Part shown: positions 12,473-16,736 of the stretch, in pieces
Numbering within the stretch: the first letter of the stretch is position 1
How the letters are laid out: every line of letters starts with the position of its first letter
Origin: Peptostreptococcus sp.
GTDB taxonomy: Bacteria; Bacillota; Clostridia; Peptostreptococcales; Peptostreptococcaceae
Length of the DNA: 16,736 bases
Direction of reading: 5' to 3'
NCBI GenBank assembly: GCA_020025095.1
Contig: JAHHSS010000027.1
Location: 1-16,736, forward strand
Translations under genes and position numbers: made by a program
Notes under the pieces: model-generated
The model's input: the letters and a program-made list of their open reading frames with translations, nothing else
Database searches by the model: none
What the model was told of the DNA's origin: nothing

Positions 12473-15400
12473 TTAAAAGAAAGAAACTTGATTCTTCTCA
12501 CTCATATTTGCAAGTGTCCCATGTTCAGTAAGCTTTTCAACTACTGTTTTTGATATTTTTGTTCTTTTAAGTAAATCCTCTTTTGAAAGAAACTCCCCAT
12601 TATCTCTTTCTCTTACTATACTTTCAGCAGCATTCAAACCCATTCCTTGAAGTGACACCATTGGAGGCAAAATTTTGCCTTTTTCTTTAATTTGAAATTC
12701 ATAGGCGTGAGATTTATATAGATCTACATTTAAAAATTCTATATTTCTTGCATACATCTCAACTACCACTTCTAATATGGTATATTGATTTTGTTCTTTA
12801 GCAGTAGCCTTGCTACCAAGTTCTTCTATTTCCCTCATCCTTTTCTTTACAGCTTCAATTCCGCTTGTGCAAAGGCTAATGTCAAAATCTTCTACTTTTG
12901 TTGTAAAATATGTAGCATAAAAAGCTTCTGGATAATGAACTTTACAATATGCAATCCTAAATGAGGTCATTACATAAGCAACTGCATGAGCCTTAGGAAA
13001 CATATATTTTATTTTTTTACACGAATTTATGTACCATTCTGGAACATTATTCGCCCTCATAGCGTCTTCAAACTCAGGCTTTAAACCTTTACCTTTTCTT
13101 ACATTCTCCATTATTGTAAAGGCCATTTTAGCCTCTAAACCACTAAATATAAGATAATTCATAATATCATCTCTAGTAGATATAACTTCTTTTAAGCCAA
13201 CTACATTTCCTCTTACTAAATCTTGAGCATTATTAACCCACACATCTGTTCCGTGAGAAAGCCCCGATATTCTTACTAATTCTGCAAATGTAGTTGGCTT
13301 AGTATCTATAAGCATTTGCCTAGTAAATTTTGTTCCAAACTCTGGTACAGCAAGACTTCCTACTGGTGTTCCTATTTCTTCTTCAGTAACTCCTAAGGCC
13401 TTAGTAGAAGTGAAAATAGACATTGTTTCTTTGTCATCAAGTGGAATATCTGTTATTTTTATTCCTATCATATCTTCTAGCATTCTTATAATAGTCGGAC
13501 CGTCGTGTCCTAATATATCTAATTTCAATATTCTACCACTTATTGAATGATAATCAAAATGAGTAGTTTTAACTCCAGAAGAACTGTCATTTGCGGGGTA
13601 TTGTATAGGTGTAAAATCATGTACATCTTTGTAATTCGGTATTACCATTACACCACCTGGATGCTGACCAGATGTTTTCTTGACATCTGTGCATCCTTTT
13701 GCCAACCAACTCATTTTTGCATTAGAGAAGAAAAGATTATTTTCTTCAGAAAATTTCTTAACATATCCAAATGCAGTTTTATCTTTTACAGTACCAATTG
13801 TTCCAGCTCTATATGTATACCCTTCACCAAAAAGTTCTTCTGTATATTTATGTATTACTGGCTGGTAAACCCCTGAAAAGTTAAGATCTATATCTGGCTC
13901 TTTATCTCCTTCAAAACCTAAAAAAACTTCAAATGGTATATCATGACCGTCTCTTATCATTTCGCTTCCACATTTTTCGCATTTTTTAGCTGGAAGGTCT
14001 ATACCTGAACCCCATTCTCCTACAGCAAAGAAATGACTATGCTTGCATTCAGGATTTGGACATATATAGTGCGCTGGTAGAGGATTTACTTCTGTAATAT
14101 CGCTCATTGTCGCTGCAAATGACGATCCAACAGAACCTCTAGAGCCTACTAAATATCCATCAGAAAGGGACTTTGCAACTAGTTTATTAGCTATTATATA
14201 CATAACTGCATAACCATTCCCTATAATAGAATTTAACTCCCTTTCTAGCCTAGCTTCTACTATTTCTGGTAAATTTTCCCCATATATCCTTCTTGCCTTA
14301 TCATAGCACATTCTTCTGAGCTCTTCTTCAGAACCTTCTATTATTGGAGGATATGTTTCGTCGGGGATTGGTTTTATATTATCAACCATATCTGCTATTT
14401 TATTTGGATTTTCTATTACAATTTCTCTAGCTTTTTCTTCTCCTAAATAATAAAATTCACTTAACATTTCCTCAGTTGTTCTAAAATACAAACTATCATT
14501 AGAATCTAATTTTGAAAATCCTTGAGAATATTTCAAAATATCACGATAAATATATTCATAAGGCTCCATAGTGTGAACATCTCCCGTTGCTACTACAAGT
14601 TTATTATATTTTTCACCTATTTCTATAAGCCTCTTGTTTATATTTATTAGTTCATCTTTATCTTTTACTTCTCCATTTCTTATCATATATTCATTATTCC
14701 CTAAAGGTTGAACTTCTATATAATCGTATAACTTCAATATATTTTCAATCTCTTTTTCGCTTTTATTTCTCTGTACTGCTGAATATAGCTCTCCACTTGA
14801 ACAAGCACTTCCTATGATAAGATTTTCTTTTTTCTCAATCAAAATACTTTTAAGTATTCTTGGATTTTTGTAAAAATGTTCGATATGAGAATCTGAAATC
14901 ATTTGATAAAGACTTTTCAATCCCTCTTGATTTTTTGCTAATATAATAGCATGTGTAGGCCTTAATTTCGTATAATCAACCTTTCCATATATCTTATTTA
15001 CATCTGATAGTATTTTTGCTCCATCTTTTTTAAATCTTCCAATAAATTCAATAAAAACTTCTGCCGTGGCAGCGGCATCATTTACTGCCCTATGATGTCC
15101 TGATAAACTAATACCTAATTCTTTACACACCTTATCTAGAGTGAACTTTTTTAGCTTATTAAGAAGCACTCTCGCAAGCATCAAAGTATCTATCTTTGAA
15201 TGATTATACTCTATACCTACAAGCTTACACTTCTCTGAAATAAAACCTGTATCAAAATCTGCATTATGAGCTACCAATACCGCACCCTCTGCAAATTTCA
15301 TAAATTTTTCAAGAGCTTCATCTATTTTGGGTGCATCCTCAACCATTTCATTAGTAATTCTAGTTAAACCTTGAACCTCATATGAAATATCCATTTCCGG

Positions 15401-16736
15401 ATTTACAAAAGTTGAAAAAGTTTCTACAATTACTCCATTTTCAACCATAACTGCTCCTATTTCTGTAATATTATCATTTATAGGTGAAAATCCAGTTGTT
15501 TCAATATCAAAAACTACAAATTTTTGATTAAAATCTAAATCGTTTGCATCTTGTATTATTTCTTGATCATCATCTACAAGGTAGGCCTCTACACCATAAA
15601 GCACTTTTATATCTTTTCCTTTAGATGCATTCATAGCATCCGGAAAAGCTTGAACTACTCCGTGATCTGTAATTGCTATTGCTTTATGCCCCCATTCTAT
15701 TGCAGTATTTATTATCTTTTTTACAGGAACTGTGGAATCCATTGCAGACATTTGTGTATGCAGATGAAGTTCTACTCTTTTTTCTTTTGATTCATCTTTC
15801 CTTATAGCTTTTTTTTCTTTTTTAATTCCTGTTACGTTTAGTTCAAGTTCATCTGAATATGTATTAAATAATATATCGCCCTTTATCTTCACGTATGTGC
15901 CTGCTTTTGTTTCACTTACAACTTTATCTCTTGTTCTATCATCTAAATAAACCTTACAACATATAGCAGAAGTGTGATCTGTAACAAACATACTATATAG
16001 TGTTTTTCCATTTCTTAATTCTTTTTTATCCGTATCAAATATTTCTCCTATTATTGCTACAGTCTTGCTATTTTCATCTATTTCACTAATTTCTTTATAA
16101 AATGCTGAAACATTTTCTCCATAAATTATATCTGGATCCACTTCAAACTCAACAACATACCTTTCTTCTTCCATACATTCTTTATTGTTGTTATCTAAAT
16201 CTAACTTTGAAATTATCTGCATCGTTTCAAGTTCTTGTTCTCTTATAATTTTTTCTATTTCACTAACATCATGTTTGTTTTCCCTTGCTTTTTCAAGAAT
16301 AACATCAACTTCTATTCCAAGCTCTTCAAATATCATCTTTTGAATTTTATTATCTATATTTTTATCCTTTAGCCTTTTAAAAATAAATTCATTTGGAGCC
16401 TTTATTTTTAAAATATTATCTATACAAAGATATTCTAAATCATTGCTATACGCTAAAACGGAAGGACAATTTTGTTTTATAAGATAAAAAATATTAGTCC
16501 AATACTTTTTAATAATCTTTTTCAGAGGCTTCTTTTCATAACCCTCTATTTTAGAAATCATCTTTATAGAATTAATAGGCGAACAAAGCTTTTTTTCTAT
16601 TTCCTTTTTTATATTTTCAAGTCTTTCGTGAATAATAACTGATTTTGAGCTTATATAAAATATACATATTCCACTATTTTTTTTAAACAAAACTTTATCT
16701 ATTACTACATCTTCAAAACCCTTTATTATAGATTCC
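12473..16736 (-). CDS. polC: DNA polymerase III PolC, 5' end beyond the window
   Basis: PolC is the main replicative polymerase of low-GC Gram-positives, with built-in proofreading. Counting from the first complete codon at 16735, 1420 residues are visible: an N-terminal region (to about 215), an OB fold (about 220-305), the first half of the PHP domain with HLHTQMSAMDS and ITDHG (about 322-360), an inserted DEDDh exonuclease (FDIETTG about 409-415, HNADFD, HHRAVNDAAAT), the second PHP half, then the polymerase with a CX4C...CX2C zinc site (about 892-922), catalytic PDIDLNFSG (about 947-955) and LDILGHDG. It ends in NQVSFF, a beta-clamp-binding motif. A TTG at 16690 is in frame, but the frame stays open for 15 more codons to the window edge, so that TTG is not the start. 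PolC is usually about 1430-1450 residues, so only a few N-terminal residues should be missing. Confidence 0.98.
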   Translation of the reverse strand, partial: ESIIKGFEDVVIDKVLFKKNSGICIFYISSKSVIIHERLENIKKEIEKKLCSPINSIKMISKIEGYEKKPLKKIIKKYWTNIFYLIKQNCPSVLAYSNDLEYLCIDNILKIKAPNEFIFKRLKDKNIDNKIQKMIFEELGIEVDVILEKARENKHDVSEIEKIIREQELETMQIISKLDLDNNNKECMEEERYVVEFEVDPDIIYGENVSAFYKEISEIDENSKTVAIIGEIFDTDKKELRNGKTLYSMFVTDHTSAICCKVYLDDRTRDKVVSETKAGTYVKIKGDILFNTYSDELELNVTGIKKEKKAIRKDESKEKRVELHLHTQMSAMDSTVPVKKIINTAIEWGHKAIAITDHGVVQAFPDAMNASKGKDIKVLYGVEAYLVDDDQEIIQDANDLDFNQKFVVFDIETTGFSPINDNITEIGAVMVENGVIVETFSTFVNPEMDISYEVQGLTRITNEMVEDAPKIDEALEKFMKFAEGAVLVAHNADFDTGFISEKCKLVGIEYNHSKIDTLMLARVLLNKLKKFTLDKVCKELGISLSGHHRAVNDAAATAEVFIEFIGRFKKDGAKILSDVNKIYGKVDYTKLRPTHAIILAKNQEGLKSLYQMISDSHIEHFYKNPRILKSILIEKKENLIIGSACSSGELYSAVQRNKSEKEIENILKLYDYIEVQPLGNNEYMIRNGEVKDKDELININKRLIEIGEKYNKLVVATGDVHTMEPYEYIYRDILKYSQGFSKLDSNDSLYFRTTEEMLSEFYYLGEEKAREIVIENPNKIADMVDNIKPIPDETYPPIIEGSEEELRRMCYDKARRIYGENLPEIVEARLERELNSIIGNGYAVMYIIANKLVAKSLSDGYLVGSRGSVGSSFAATMSDITEVNPLPAHYICPNPECKHSHFFAVGEWGSGIDLPAKKCEKCGSEMIRDGHDIPFEVFLGFEGDKEPDIDLNFSGVYQPVIHKYTEELFGEGYTYRAGTIGTVKDKTAFGYVKKFSEENNLFFSNAKMSWLAKGCTDVKKTSGQHPGGVMVIPNYKDVHDFTPIQYPANDSSSGVKTTHFDYHSISGRILKLDILGHDGPTIIRMLEDMIGIKITDIPLDDKETMSIFTSTKALGVTEEEIGTPVGSLAVPEFGTKFTRQMLIDTKPTTFAELVRISGLSHGTDVWVNNAQDLVRGNVVGLKEVISTRDDIMNYLIFSGLEAKMAFTIMENVRKGKGLKPEFEDAMRANNVPEWYINSCKKIKYMFPKAHAVAYVMTSFRIAYCKVHYPEAFYATYFTTKVEDFDISLCTSGIEAVKKRMREIEELGSKATAKEQNQYTILEVVVEMYARNIEFLNVDLYKSHAYEFQIKEKGKILPPMVSLQGMGLNAAESIVRERDNGEFLSKEDLLKRTKISKTVVEKLTEHGTLANMSEKNQVSFF

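Noticed and set aside
16688..16690. TTG as the start of PolC
   Set aside because: The frame stays open for 15 more codons to the window edge, and PolC proteins are normally slightly longer than the visible part, so the true start is outside the window.

Overview
The window comes from an A+T-rich (roughly 70% by eye) low-GC Gram-positive genome. PolC, YlxM and KhpA together, and the order rnc - radical SAM - smc - ftsY - ylxM - ffh - rpsP - khpA - rimM - trmD, point to the class Clostridia (Peptostreptococcaceae-like or a related family). I cannot place the species. Every supported gene is on the minus strand, so transcription runs from high to low coordinates. The content is almost entirely core housekeeping. 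I see no CRISPR array, IS element, prophage, rRNA or tRNA gene, and no obvious new defence or metabolic system. No gene-free stretch exceeds 300 bases.

Layout in the direction of transcription. (1) polC, the replicative DNA polymerase; its 5' end lies beyond the right edge (12473 to >16736). (2) An EamA/DMT-family permease (11510-12412). (3) efp, elongation factor P, with candidate promoters upstream and a strong terminator just after it (10713-10756). (4) A 14-bp leader hairpin, then rnc (RNase III), an Elp3-like radical SAM protein, smc and ftsY, tightly packed and ended by a probable terminator (4018-4054). (5) A promoter flanked by two matching 22-bp inverted repeats, driving ylxM-ffh, which overlap by one base. 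(6) A strong extended -10 promoter driving rpsP-khpA. The khpA stop codon lies inside an intrinsic terminator stem, and a weaker promoter candidate follows for rimM-trmD. (7) trmD, ending in a lysine-rich tail with a dnaX-type slippery sequence. A -1 shift there would open a reading frame that runs to the first base of the window.

The genes fit into three jobs: chromosome replication and segregation (PolC, SMC); co-translational membrane targeting (FtsY, YlxM, Ffh); and ribosome or tRNA maturation and translation (RNase III, S16, KhpA, RimM, TrmD, EF-P). The points most worth a second look are regulatory or recoding signals: the rnc leader hairpin as a possible RNase III autoregulation target, the paired inverted repeats around the ylxM promoter, the stop codon inside the khpA terminator, and the possible trmD frameshift extension. 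Several apparent long ORF starts (PolC, S16, RNase III, EF-P) are wrong and are corrected from the Shine-Dalgarno position or the reading frame.
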